DNA of 64,000 bases from Notospermus geniculatus (lineage: Eukaryota; Nemertea; Pilidiophora; Heteronemertea; Lineidae): assembly GCA_002633025.1 (NCBI GenBank), contig NMRB01000026.1, positions 190,011 through 254,010 of the forward strand, read 5' to 3'. Of this stretch, positions 29,571 through 41,845 are shown in pieces. How positions within the stretch are numbered: the stretch's first letter is position 1; every line of letters starts with the position of its first letter. Position numbers and translations under genes: made by a program. A model generated the notes under the pieces. The model saw nothing but the letters and a program-made list of their open reading frames with translations, made no database searches and was not told where the DNA came from.

Positions 29571-31320
29571 AATCCTGGAGAGCTCATCTCTGAGCTTGTC
29601 ACCGCGTAATCATTTTCTCCACCTGAACAATATCGTCCAACGTTTCTCCGCCATCAGATCCTCAATGTTCATATCCGTTTCCCATTACGACGTGACAACG
29701 ACGGAAATTCCAATCCCATCTCGCATTCTCCCCCACCAGAACATCGCACCTTTGCTATCTGCGGTGATCTCTCTGAGGGGAACAAGATGAGCCAAGATGG
29801 TGTGGTGTCTGCCGGAGCTTATGATTGAATATGGTTCTACCTGTCATTGGAGATGACAAGAAAGGCCAGGACATCATCAGTCAAGATTTCACACCAGGGA
29901 CTGGGTCGTGGTTTCTTGGACGTGCCAAATCTAGAGGGTCTATTCCAGTTGCATTGACAAAATATTGACAACCCAATGAATGTCTTATATTGATGTCTCT
30001 CTGTGGGGCTATCAGGAATGTCTGTAACATCAGGGGTTGGAAGATTTGCGGGAAGGACTTGCTCCTTGGCCGGCGGGTTAGGCTGTGCCAATAGCTAGCT
30101 GGGGTACACTACAAGGGTGTACGTTGTGTAAAAAACTTTGCGTTTTCAATTCAAACATGTTGACTTCTGCTCAAGGAGAAATGGACCCGCCCCCAGCAAA
30201 AAGCAGATACTTGTTGCAAGTGATCATCATTGGTCATCAGTTTACACAACTATTATCACTGCTGTCGACTTCTATTGTCAACCTGCAGAGACGTACATTT
30301 CAGCTATTGTGTTGTAAGGCTGTCAACCCTTTCCTCGGTTGCGACAAGTGCCTACTTTTGCTACAGCGAATCACAAATATACAACTCAGTTTCACCCGAA
30401 ATCGCAATGGTCAGAGAGTCCCTAGGACACTTGGTCTGCAGTTCCAGAGATTGGCTGATCGAGGCTGTCGGTTCCATTACGATCCTGATCAACATTGACG
30501 TAGTCGACTTTATCCAGCAGACGGTCAGTTAGGGGTAAACATTAGGACATCGATCTGCACCAGAGGAAGGAGCACTCATTTCCTGCCGCTGAGTGAAATT
30601 GATTCTGAAGAAACCAACAATGTTTGAGCGAAGAGGTCATTTAGGTGGTACCAGTATCGACCTGGACCTCCTGATCGGTAAGAACACGCGTCCCCGCTCT
30701 TCGTCCAGTTCAAGATGTTCTCCATTATCCCAGAACAGAAGACTATCATCATGTTGAGCGCGATCGATGATTGGTCGTATTGGTTTACATCGCTCCTTCT
30801 GTGGCGGAAGCGTGGTTTGTGTGTCGTCTCATCCCAAGGAGGTCATGAGTAAAATCAATTAATCCTACGACGGTGATGGCCTTTAGGGATTCATGGTTGA
30901 CTTTGTTCCATCTAACACGCAGGGTGGCGTCTGCCACTGTGATTAGTAGTAGCCTGCTGGGCCGCATAGTCCGGCAGGGTTATGCTGTGGTTGGGATCAT
31001 GAGTGTTGGTCTGTTGGGTGCCGGTCGATACAAGGTCAGTACGGAGCAACAGACACATGAGGCTTAGTAAACAAATTGAACTCCTTTCCACTACAGCCGA
31101 TACCGCCACGGTTTGCGGCGAGCGGAGCAGTTTTCACAGGCATTGGGATAATTAACATGCCATGTCTGAGTTGTTAAATCATTCAAGGATTCAAGTCCCT
31201 GTGACAACCGCACCGCTCGATGCAAACCGCCGCCGAATCCACTGTAGTTGAAACGGGCCTTTGGACTCCATATTTATGAGGAGAGCGGTGAAACGTTTCA
31301 AGTAGATCCTCTCTGTTGTA
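29571..31320. other. No recognised feature
   Basis: The stretch has several open frames of 60-137 codons, none matching a family I know. No repeat family is recognised. Confidence 0.35.
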
Positions 31321-31502
31321 GGCCCTCCTGCTCGTGCGAGTTTTCTGATGCGAGTTGACTCTCAATGGGGAATTCACCATTGCTGGTGTCCGTAGGACTC
31401 ACGCAAAGACCAGTGGCACAAATTCTGCCCATAGCTTCCTTTAGCTGAATTGCCCATAGAGAGCCAACTTGTCCAAGAAAACTCTCATTGGAGTTGCGCC
31501 TT
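31321..31502 (+). mobile_element. GGGCAATTCACC-family MITE
   Basis: The left part has GCGAGTTGACTCTCAATGGG and AATTCACCATTGCTGG. The right part has TTGCCCATAGAGAGCCAACT and AGAAAACTCTCATTGG. The two ends are imperfect inverted repeats. Confidence 0.8.
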
Positions 31503-31879
31503 AAGGACAACTCTGGGACTGATGGATACTGCCCATAATTGAGAGGTGTCCTGATTAGAGGAGTCAAATGACTAGAAGATCCAAACTCAGAACTGAACTG
31601 TCACAGTGAAAGTCAGCGTAAGAAGATACCCCAGCATCCTTTGACGTCGTCGCAAGCTGACTGTCACGGCACCGGAGGTAAATTAGCATTCCTAACTGTC
31701 TTATTTACTTTCCGTTAGCCGCCCCGGGCGATACATTTAAATATCAAGCTTTGTAGATGAGAATAAAGTCTTACGGAGGAAGTTGCAATCGCTATGGTTA
31801 CCAGGAAGGAAAAGTAATGAAGTTAATGAAAATTGAGTTGTTTTATATTCAGGCGGGTTTGATGGATCTTTAATGAGGG

Positions 31880-32345
31880 ACAATGAAAACTCTCTAACAA
31901 GGACACCGTCAGGACCAAGTGATGCTGTCCTCACTTGAGAGGTGTCCTTGTTACTGATGCCAGAATGAGTAGAAGTGACCAATTTTGGACTGAACTTGAG
32001 TGTCCTCAACAGACAGGTGTCCTCCTGTGAGGGGTGTCCACTGAGGGAGGCTCCACTGTACAAGGGGATGTACTAGGATGTCCTTCATAAAAAGGTGTCC
32101 TACTGACAGGAGTGTCCACTGAGGAAGGTTTTGCTGTACAAGTGGATGTATGAGGATGTCCTTAATAGAGAGGTGTCCTCATGACAGGGGTGTCCACTAA
32201 GGAAGGTTTCACTGTACAAGGGGATGTACTAGGATGTCCTTAATAGAGAGGTGTCCTACTGACAGGGGTGTCCGCTAAAAGAGGTGCCAATCTACAAGGA
32301 AGTGTCCAAATGACAGGTGTACCAACGGAAGGTTCCACTGTATCT
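31880..32345. repeat. 78-bp tandem repeat of GTGTCC-rich units
   Basis: GTGTCCACTGAGG-type words recur at about 32033, 32112, 32190 and 32268, a 78-79 bp period. Each unit has CACTGTACAAGGGGATGTAC and GATGTCCTTAATAGAGAGG. Related antisense words (GGACACCTCTCT) occur at 18650-18740, 20070-20160 and 44490-44530, so the unit comes from a dispersed repeat. Confidence 0.85.
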
Positions 32346-33319
32346 TCGAAAAGTCCTGATGACCTTCTAGGAGTTCGAGTTGTCCCTTCATGAGTCCTGG
32401 CATGCTGGAGACACTCGCTAATCATGTTCATGAAGTCAGTGAAAAAAATTAAGAAGAGTCTGCGAGACATGTCTCACATCAAATTGCAATATTACAAAAT
32501 TTTGAGTTATCGGTTTAATAAAACTTGGCAGATTCTAATCATCTTTGCAGAATACTTGTCATAACCCGCCGCGGCGTGGGGTATTCAACGACAAATTAAT
32601 CATCGTCGCCGTGACACAAGGGACGATCTCAAGTGCAAGCATCGTCTCCAAGTATGTCAAATGGCCACGTCACAGTCGCAAACCATCACATTAAGACAAC
32701 CATTGGCGGCATACAGAGAGCTTTTGCACAAAAACTTCCACATAGATCATTTTGATCCAGAATTCGCTCCTAATTACTCACATCAAAGGCTCAAGTCACG
32801 GTGTTTCTGGTTTCAAAGCAAATTGGCAAAAACTCTGATGTGGTGGCGAATGTTGGGTAGTTATTAAGTACGGAACGGAACGGAACGGAATCCTGGTTGC
32901 AAACGGAATGTAAAAGACGGACCGAGCTGTAAACTGGAACGAAGAGAGCTAATCTTATGAATAGCGCTGTGTTGTGATGGTGGGTTCGTTCTGTCATGTT
33001 GGTATTAAGCTCAATTATTGGGTCGTGCCGTTTACTTTGTTGGGGAAGTGCTTTTGTCGTAGGTTCGAGTCTGTGTTGGAGTTAATATGAAGTTCCTTTT
33101 TGCCATTGGGATGGCGTATTGCTTCAGTGGTTGATTTGATTCTTGGGTCTTGGCGGTCACCCTGGTAGGGAAGGCCTACCCCATCCCAATAAACATCACG
33201 GCCAGTACAGAATCGAACCCACCACAAAAGCACTACNAGTTGCCTCCCCTTTCTTGTGCCCGATGGACTTGTCAGCTGCACAGACTCCGGGGAAGTTGAA
33301 TGCCCTTGAAACAAGACTT
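32346..33319. other. No recognised feature; short (ACGGA)n run
   Basis: A short pentanucleotide run (GGAAC)4 lies near 32872-32890. Position 33237 is an N. Nothing else is recognised. Confidence 0.4.
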
Positions 33320-33438
33320 TGGGCCGTATTCTAGAAGCTTCCTCAACTCTAAGGTTTACCTTTAGCTATTGTTTGGAGGGCAGAATACAAAAGATTAAAG
33401 TGAACCTTAGATTTAAGGAGGCTTCTAGAATACGGGCC
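33320..33438. mobile_element. Fold-back MITE with GGGCCGTATTCTAGAAG ends (about 119 bp)
   Basis: The left arm GGGCCGTATTCTAGAAGC and AACTCTAAGGTTTACC pairs with the right arm GAACCTTAGATTTAAGG and GCTTCTAGAATACGGGCC. Confidence 0.92.
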
Positions 33439-35447
33439 TTTATCTAGCACTTTCCACATGCTGACCTTCTGTTGGTTTTCGTCATTCGCGTAGCTTTTAA
33501 ACTTGTTTGTGGGTCAGAGTATGGCGATGGGTCCGAACACCAGGGTGTTCCCTGGATGCACTTTTCATTGTAAGTCTCAAAGCGCTTGGCATCATTTACC
33601 CCAGTCTCTTGTGGAACCCTTCTTGGAACCCATGGAGCAGCTCCTTCAATACACCACTTGACCCTTTCAGACCAGCAGCAACAACGAAGTGGCAAAGCCA
33701 CCAGGAATCAGACCACTTCATCTCATCTTGATGTATCAAGGCCTACGGTCAGTTCGCCCTGCGAACTACGCTCCCTTCACGAGAGTAGGAGTGATAGGAA
33801 TGCTTGTCTGGGCAAGATGCTTCCTCTCGATCATGAATGTGTCACTGCGCCGCTGCACCCCACAAACTCCCTTTCACATAATCCAACTCGGTCATGGTAT
33901 CAGTGCACTCGACACAAGACCAAGTCAGAATCACACTGCAAGTCCAATATCAACACCAAGTAAATCAGTCTGCTCTCTGTGTTTGCCAGAGGAGCCTCGG
34001 AATGAGACAATCCTTAGAATAAGAAGTTTCCTTGCACATTAAGATCAGTGGTTCACCTCCTAATGGGAATACCATGTTGACTTGAGAGCGGGATCAAGAC
34101 GGCTAATCCGAGTTCATCCTCAGAGAGACAGAATCTTTACCAAAAGAAAGGGTGCCTGGATGTCATGAGAGATCAACTTCCTGCTGACTCCTGCCTTAGT
34201 CACACCTCGAATTGGCGACTGTTTTTGCACTGAGTCGGCTTTCCCAAGCTTCTTACAATCCTTCTTTGTATCGTGTTCTGCAGACATTTGCAGGTTCGTC
34301 TGATATGGAGTTGCAGCATACATGTGTACACTCGTTCACTGCTAATCTTGGTAGGCCTATTCACAACTGGTCTCTGTGCCGCTGCCGCCTACTTCTGTCT
34401 TCGGTGATGACCATCAAACACGTACGGCAAATCATGGCGGTTGACAGAACTTCCGCCAACTGGAGATACTCCAGTTCCCCGCAGCTTTGTCTTTAGGGCT
34501 TTCAATGTCTCGCCTTCTGTGTTCGGTGGTGATCAAACAAAAAATTCGTTTGCTGTCTGCCGAAGATCCTCCTCCATTACCCGCAGCTCTGTCTTCAGGG
34601 GGTTGATTCATCGATGTGCCTAGATGGTCAGGCTTCCGTATGTTGGCATCTCTACAGAAACTATCAATTTCAGGGAAGACCTCATTTGTGCCCTATCCTG
34701 CTCAACCCGTCAACGTGCCTGAACACAACTCAGTGATCAACGTTCATCCCAATTGATTATGACAGCGAACTGATGACTCCAAACGAATTTCCGATCATCC
34801 AATGATCTGATGATTAGTGATTGACTGATTGACGAGGTTTTGTCTAATTAATGAGCGATGGACACCTAATTGATCGGCTGTCCGTAGAATGATGACGAGG
34901 TTAATGTACTTCATCATGTAATTAGATTTATAGACATAGTATCCGACCCTGGCTGAGGTAGGCTGGCCGTTCCTATGTCTGAAGAGGAGTCCATAGAGTA
35001 TGCCTACAGCAAAACCTCCCGTAGCGGACACCTCTGTCTATCTCTATTCTAAATACACGTACACAACCATCAGTCAGTGAAGGATGACCTGTACATCCAT
35101 GGTCTGATGCACACTGCACGCCCCATGCGTCTTACACCCGAGTAGACTTTCATAAGGGGTCTGTGACGTCCTCTTGTTAACCTCCAAGGAATTGTTTTGA
35201 AACCATCACATGCTGTGCCATGCTTTCCTTGTGTAAGACTGTTTCGGAGATGACCTTTGTTCGTACCTTCGATCCACCATGAGCCCCAGAAGGGGTCCAC
35301 ATGGTTCACTGCATGCTGTTTTGGGTCTGTGGTTTAGAGGCCTGTTGTCCAACACCTCCAACAGTGCTGTCGTTGCCTTTAGGTACCCCTTCGTGTGAGA
35401 GAGGTTTTCTCGCACGAGGTGGCCCACAATGGGCGCCACTGGATCAT
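33439..35447. other. No recognised feature
   Basis: About 2 kb without a recognised exon or named repeat. Loosely repeated words (CCGCAGCT.TGTCTT) occur twice at 34480 and 34582. Confidence 0.35.
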
Positions 35448-35705
35448 GGATAGTAGCCGAGTGGTTATCACTTCTGCTCAGCAAGAGACAGGTCCTGGAT
35501 TTGAATCCAGCCCGGGCCATATGAGGTATCATTCCCAGCTCTTCATGTCCGTCGCATGGGACAGCAAGCCGCGGTGCCTTGTACCTTCTTTCTATACAAG
35601 GGCAAGTAAAAGACCCCATCCAAGTGAGGAACATGAGTAGCTTCAGATGGCCTCCTCCATACTTAAAAGGGCCAATGATGCAACTTCGGCCCTGACGGGA
35701 ATCCA
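35448..35705 (+). mobile_element. SINE, family C
   Basis: The tRNA-like head has AGCCGAGTGGTTATCACTTC and a B box GATTTGAATCC followed by AGCCCGGGCCATATG. The body shares AAAAGACCCCATCCAAGTGA, GAACATGAGTAGCTT and GGCCCTGACGGG with 28260-28520. Confidence 0.88.
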
Positions 35706-36416
35706 GCCACCATGCCCCAGTGACACCAGCAACCAGCCACGGCCATATGACACAGACGGAAATACCAATTTCCTTTTGATGTGAGCTGGCAGATTACGGC
35801 CTTCTCTAAGACGGCGACTTCTTGTTCTAAGTATTAGTCGTCAGGACCGAGGTCTCAGGGGCCGTGTCTGTAATTTCCTTTACGATTAGTCTCTGCCAAA
35901 CTCAGTCTATCATTATCCATTTGCGACCCTTTCTGTTGAATCTAGCCGACACCGTGGCTGACCCGACTCCCCAACGTCATCATTGAAAGTGGTCGCTCGG
36001 CAACCATTGGTGATTGATAGAAAGTTTGTGGCAATATGTTATCGGTGATATCAGGGATCGTTTGCCGATCAAGGCAGGAAGAATCTCATGAGGGACGGGA
36101 TAAATCAAAAGGAGAGGGTATCTGATCAGACCCTCAGGGTCTCAGAAATCATAATTGTCTGCATTGGAGCGGAAACCACTTTATTCTTTATGGTGCTTCA
36201 CCTCAAGGTGAAACGATAACACTCTATTAAGTGGTGTGATTGATCCACAATCCAAAGACCAAGACGGCGGTTTAAACCACGAAATTTCAACTAAAATCTT
36301 CAAAGATGTCAACCAAGCGATAATAATCGATGGAAATTCTGTTTGGTTCTCAATCACAGGATGTTCTTTTCTCTTAAATTTGATTTTCTGTGTCATCCAC
36401 GGAATTAGCATTGGGG

Positions 36417-36880
36417 GCTGTCAGAGGGTGAAGTTGAAATGTTGGCGTCTATCATCCCTGAGGTAGTGGGTTCAGTCCTCAGTCTGGCCAATTCTTCAAG
36501 TGATAGTCGTGCAAATCTCTTTGACAGTCAGGGTTTCCGCCAGAGGGTAAAATGGGTAAAATTCCGTACCCTAAAATTTTTCCAGGGTACGGATCCGTAC
36601 CCTCAAAAATTTGATAAATTCACATATTTATCAGCAGTATTCATTGTTTTTCACCATTTAACATCATATTTCACGATGGAAAGTGATTTTATGCTTCAAA
36701 ATACGCCTAAAATGGCAGTAAACATCGTTTAAAACCAAAATAAACAAATAAAAATAAAAATAATTTTTTTTCACATTTTTTCTGGTCCGTACCCTCATTT
36801 TTTTTTCTGGCGGAAACCCTGACAGTATAGGTTTTCTCCGGGCACTCTGGTTTCCTCCTGTTGTACATTTCTCAGTCCGA
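36417..36880 (+). mobile_element. SINE, family A, split by a hAT-like insertion
   Basis: 36417-36528 is the tRNA-like head (GGCTGTCAGAGGGTGAAG, GTGGGTTCAGTCCTC). 36827-36880 is the tail (TTTTCTCCGGGCACTCTGG, TTTCCTCCTG). Removing 36529-36821 and one TSD restores a continuous family A SINE layout, so the insertion is younger than the SINE. Confidence 0.85.
36529..36821. mobile_element. Non-autonomous hAT-like element, CAGGGTTTCCGCCAG ends, 5-bp TSD
   Basis: The terminal inverted repeats are perfect over 15 bp (CAGGGTTTCCGCCAG and CTGGCGGAAACCCTG). The TSD ACAGT is present at 36524-36528 and 36822-36826. The 293-bp interior repeats TCCGTACCCT words and has no coding capacity. The closest relative is 2250-2569. 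Confidence 0.9.
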
Positions 36881-37497
36881 TGTTCTCATTCGAGCCAGTA
36901 ATGGAACGTATTCGGCACTCAGTTCTCAATTCAATGTTTTTTTATCAGCGTTGGTTCTCTTCGACTCAGGTGTTTATCAAGGTTGATTTGTATTCAGGCC
37001 GGTTTCGGCGTAATCATGTTGTGTTCAGTCACTGACAGGCAGACTTGCTCCGGTACATGCCAGACATCACCTCAGTCCATGCCCCCTGGTGGAGATAACA
37101 ACACTTCCTCCACCTCTTGTACTTTAACCAACCATAGTGTCATGTTGTTGGTTACAGCTGATCATCTCGCTCCCGGCATGGTCGGTTATCAAGAATACCT
37201 GTAGTCTCCGGGCACGAGCCACACCTATCAAAATGGAAATGATGCCCCGGGGACGTGTGAGTGTGGTGTTAACTTTGGTCGTGTAGTTACAGCTGATTGG
37301 TCTCATCCTGATAGATCTTCAGCGATGGTGTAGTTGAGTCTGACACGCATTCAGGAGGTCTGAGGTTTGAATCCTGCTTTTGACATGTGGGTACCATACC
37401 AGAAAGTCTCCATTGATATTGTCTGAAAAGCTGAAGCGCATTTGGAGAAGGGGATTCACTCTTCCCAGAGCTCAACAGTGAGCATTCTGAAAATGTC

Positions 37498-37665
37498 CAG
37501 GGGTGGATACAGGATTTGGGGAATTAGGGGGTGCACTGTGCCAGGAACATTGAAATCTGCAGCGAATTTCAATAATTTGCTCCAGATTTCAGAATGGTCG
37601 ATTTTACAGATCTGTTGCCTGAAAGGGGGGCGTGCGCCGGATGTGCCCCCCTGGATCCACGCCTG
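37498..37665. mobile_element. GGGTGGATCCAGG element with CAGGGG ends (168 bp)
   Basis: The ends CAGGGGTGGATACAGG and CCTGGATCCACGCCTG are imperfect inverted repeats. The flanks ATGTC and GTGTC match at four of five bases and may be a TSD. The duplicate at 39412-39579 is inside copy B. A further match is at 15862. Confidence 0.78.
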
Positions 37666-37683
37666 GTGTCACTGACACTGAAG

Positions 37684-37869
37684 AAAGTTGCTCCTCCACA
37701 TGAGGGTTATCTTGTGTGAGTTGGTTCTCAATGGGCAATTCACCATTGTTGGTTTCATTACGGCTTCCGTTAAGACCAATGACACAAATGACTGACTATA
37801 TTTTTCTACAGCTGAGTTCTCATAGACAGCCAATTTGTGTGAGAAACTTCTCACATGGAATGGTGCCTA
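37684..37869. mobile_element. GGGCAATTCACC-family MITE (186 bp)
   Basis: The left end GTTGCTCCTCCACATGAGG, GTGTGAGTTGGTTCTCAATG and GGCAATTCACCATTG pairs with the right end CATAGACAGCCAATTTGTGT, GAGAAACTTCTCACATGG and AATGGTGCC. It is duplicated at 39598-39783. Confidence 0.82.
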
Positions 37870-38341
37870 AACTCCCTGTGTCTGAAGCCGAGCATGGGAT
37901 GTGATATCTGGCGAGAAATTGTCCAAGAGCCCTGTAGGAAATGGCCAGAGTCTGAACAGTCCTTCATTGCTCTCCCATAATGGATTACTTTGCTGTATAA
38001 ACGCCATGTGTTTGTGAACGACACGGTCATCAGACACCTGCTATATTGTCAAGCCTCCTTCTCTCTAACGGCAAATGTTCCAACGCCACTTCACCACATC
38101 TAATCAACTCTTGGAACAACATTAGATCCCACCTGACCCTCTCCACGTATTGGGTGGAACACGAAACGGTTTCCTGAAAAACTGCTCATTTCTGGTTCTG
38201 CAGAGGTATTCGGGAACAGAGTCACTGTTTGCAGCTCTGGATTTGTTAATGCTCATAGTCTGTGGATTGTGGCACCAGGATTGAAACTGGTGTAATTTCA
38301 CTCATCTCTAAAGGATGAATTAGCAAAGCATCGATATTGAG

Positions 38342-38545
38342 AATGAGGAACCTGAAGAACTAATGCTACTGGGAAACGCTGTGAGCGGTTGTACCTTTTT
38401 TTGAAGTTTCGTCCGTGTTGCACTGTGTCAAGGACATCTCGATGCGACGCCATTACGTTGCTTTGCTCTGTTTTTGACGTCTTGGGCACACCTAACTGCT
38501 CGCATCTCCGATGTGTCGGGATAAAAGGTTGTGCGGGTTCCCCAT
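38342..38545. mobile_element. GAATGAGGAACC-type MITE inside copy A
   Basis: The left end is GAATGAGGAACCTGAAG and the right end GTGCGGGTTCCCCATT. Inner words GCTGTGAGCG and GCTCGCATC also correspond. It resembles the 56560-56932 element (AATGAGGAACCCGC ends, GCTGCGAGCG inside). The duplicate is at 40256-40459. Confidence 0.6.
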
Positions 38546-38950
38546 TGGTTTGGCCAAAACTTATGAGCGAGCTTACCTATTTTTCGTTTGGCTTACATTG
38601 CACAACTTAAGTGCATGGATTGAGAACGTGTTGTGAATCTTCCATGGGTTAGTAGTGACACTTGCAATGCTGGAAGAACTAGCCGTTTGAGCAAGGTGGT
38701 AATGGTCATATCCCCTTTAACTTAAGCCATGAGAATCATGCAAACTGGACATTTAGTCAGATTAACAAGAATAACATGACATTAATAGGACCCTAACTCA
38801 TCGTCTGTCGGACATAATCCCGTTGTTCGGGGTCACCAGATGGACACGGACAAGATAATGTCTGATGTATCTTTGCGAGGGACATCGCTAGTCATCATGA
38901 AATGGTCCATGGACCATGTGCTCACCGGGTTGGACATAATAGTCCAATGN

Positions 38951-40863
38951 AGGCAGACTTGCTCCGATACACGCCAGACATCACCTCAGTCCATGCCCCC
39001 TGGTGGAGATAACAACACTTCCTCCACCTCTTGTACTTTAACCAACCATAGTGTCATGTTGTTGGTTACAGCTGATCATCTCGCTCCCGGCGTGATCGGT
39101 TATCAAGAATACCTGTAGTCTCCGGGCACGAGCCACACCTATCAAAATGGAAATGATGCCCCGGGGACGTGCGAGTGTGGTGTTAACTTTGGTCGTGTAG
39201 TTACAGCTGATTGGTCTCATTCTGATAGATCTTCAGTGATGGCGTAGTTGAGTCTCTGACACACAGTCAGGAGGTCTGCGGTTTGAATCCTGCTTTTGAC
39301 ATGTGGGTACCGTACCAGAAAGTCTCCATTGATATTGTCTGAAAAGCTGAAGCGCATTTGGAGAAGGGGATTCACTATTCCCAGAGCTCAACACTGAGCA
39401 TTCTGAAAATGTCCAGGGGTGGATACAGGATTTGGGGAATTAGGGGGTGCACTGTGCCAGGAACATTGAAATCTGCAGTAATTTGCTCCAGATTTCAGAA
39501 TTTCATGGTCGATTTTACAGATTTGTTGCCCGAAAGGGGTGGGGCGTGCGCCGGATGTGCCCCCCTGGATCCACGCCTGGTGTCACTGACACTGAAGAAA
39601 GTTGCTCCTCCACATGAGGGTTATCTTGTGTGAGTTGGTTCTCAATGGGCAATTCACCATTGTTGGTTTCATTACGGCTTCCGCTAAGACCAATGGCGCA
39701 AATGACTGACTATAGTTCTCTATGGTTGAGTTCTCATAGACAGCCAACTTGTGTGAGAAAACTCTCACATGGAATGGTGCCTAAACTCCCTGTGTCTGAA
39801 GCCGAGCATGGGATGCGATATCTGGCGAGAAATTGTCCAAGAGCCCTGTAGGAAATGGCCAGAGTCTGAACAGTCCTTCATCATTCTCCCGTAATGGAAT
39901 ACTTTGCTGTATAAACGCCATGTGTTTGTGAACGACACGGTCATCAGACACCTGCTGTATTGTCAAGCCTCCTTCTCTCTAACGGCAAATGTTCCGACGC
40001 CACTTCACCACGTCTAATCAACTCTTGGAACAACATTAGATCCCACCTGACCCTCTCCACATATTGGGTGGAACACGAAACGGTTTCCTGAAAAACTGCT
40101 CATTTCTGGTTCTGCAGAGGTATTCGGGAACAGAGTCACTGTTTGCAGCTCTGGATTTGTTAATGCTCATAGTCTGTGGATTGCGGCACCAGGATTGAAA
40201 CTGGTGTAATTTCACTCATCTCTAAAGGATGAATTAGCAAAGCATCGATATTGAGAATGAGGAACCTGAAGAACTAATGCTACTGGGAAACGCTGTGAGC
40301 GGTTGTACCTTTTTTTGAAGTTTCGTCCGTGTTGCACTGTGTCAAGGACATCTCGATGCGACGCCATTACTTTGCTTTGCTCTGTTTTTGACGTCTTGGG
40401 CACACCTAACTGCTCGCATCTCCGATGTGTCGGGATAAAAGGTTGTGCGGGTTCCCCATTGGTTTGGCCAAAACTTATGAGCGAGCTTACCTATTTTTCG
40501 TTTGGCTTACATTGCACAACTTAAGTGCATGGATTGAGAACGTGTTGTGAATCTTCCATGGGTTAGTAGTGACACTTGCAATGCTGGAAGAACTAGCCGT
40601 TTGAGCAAGGTGGTAATGGTCATATCCCCTTTAACTTAAGCCATGAGAATCATGCAAACTGGACATTTAGTCAGATTAACAAGAATAACATGACATTAAT
40701 AGGACCCTAACTCATCGTCTGTCGGACATAATCCCGTTGTTCGGGGTCACCAGATGGACACGGACAAGATAATGTCTGATGTATCTTTGCGAGGGACATC
40801 GCTAGTCATCATGAAATGGTCCATGGACCATGTGCTCACCGGGTTGGACATAATAGTCCAATG
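38951..40863. repeat. Tandem duplication, copy B (1.91 kb)
   Basis: This is the second copy of 37037-38949, with the same internal MITEs. Only this copy continues into unique sequence on the right (ACAGAGGGAGGTAC). Confidence 0.95.
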
Positions 40864-40899
40864 ACAGAGGGAGGTACATATCAGTTATGAGTCATTCCC

Positions 40900-41845
40900 A
40901 GGTAGGACTTCGATGATTTGGGGGTTATGCCACCTAGCGGCCATATTGGATGTCTGATCGGGCCGGAAATTCACATGCACATAAAGGTCATCTGCAGGGG
41001 ACCACATAGCACATTGGAACGCTTTGGGTCAAGTCGTTCCTGAGTTACAGCACTTTGATGATTTTCGGGTTACGCCACCTGGTGGCCATATTGGATGCCC
41101 GATCAGGCCGAAACGTCAGATGGACATAAAGGTCATCTGCAGGGAGCCACACAGCACATTGGACTGCTTTGGGTTAAGGCGTTCCTGAGTTACCGCACTT
41201 TGATGATTTTTGGGTTACGCCACCTGGTGGCCTTGTTTGAATTCAAATCAGGCCGAAATTTGACGTGCATGTAAAGGTCATCTAGATGGAGGTAAATATC
41301 AAATTTGAGCACTCTGCATCAAGCCGTTCCCGAGTAATAGCACTTACTTGATTTTCAGGTTACGCCACCTGGCGGCCATACTGGATGTCCAATCGGGCCG
41401 AAACTTGGTATTTTTAAAGGTACCCCTCCAATGCATGTTTATGCAAAATATGAAGTCACTCAGTGAAATAATGACAAACTGGGGCAGGTTCGTCACTTTT
41501 GTCGAACTTTGACCTCTGTGACCTAGAAAAGTAGGTCAAATCAAAAACCCATTATATATGTTATGTATCCTTATTAGATACACCTATGATAAAAATTTGG
41601 AGAAGATCCATTCATTAGTTCAGGAGTTATTGCACTTTTTGTGTTTTTGGTTTCCGCCACCTGGTGGCCAAGCTGAGAGTCGAATCGAACCGAAACTTGG
41701 TGTCATAGGTCATCTGACCAAGGGGTATATATGTACCAAGTTTCAGATCAATAGCTCCAGCGGTTACAAAACGTGCCCTGCTAACGGACAACGACGACGA
41801 CGGACACACCACCATCGCAATAGCTCACCCCGGTGAGCTAAAAAT
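40900..41845 (+). mobile_element. 145-bp satellite-bearing element with terminal hairpin
   Basis: CCACCTGGTGGCC-type words recur at 40931, 41076, 41221 and 41366, exactly 145 bp apart, and again at 41658 (292 bp on, two periods). The right end is GCAATAGCTCACCCCGGTGA followed by GCTAAAA. It contains a terminal hairpin (TAGCTCACC/GGTGAGCTA). Tandem core repeats between structured ends resemble Helentron-associated (HINE-like, pearl-like) elements of marine invertebrates; the class is inference. Confidence 0.7.

Larger units (their letters stand above)
37037..38949. repeat. Tandem duplication, copy A (1.91 kb)
   Basis: Copy A runs from the word GGCAGACTTGCTCC to AATAGTCCAATG. Copy B at 38951-40863 is nearly identical; I judge identity above 97%, with a few indels. 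The offset is 1914 bp at both ends. The single base between the copies is an N. Confidence 0.95.

Noticed and set aside
29837-30091. 84-codon minus-strand frame starting MAQPNPPAKEQ
   Set aside because: It looks slightly protein-like (proline-rich, then FIGLSIFCQCNW) but has no recognised family, splice context or partner exon.
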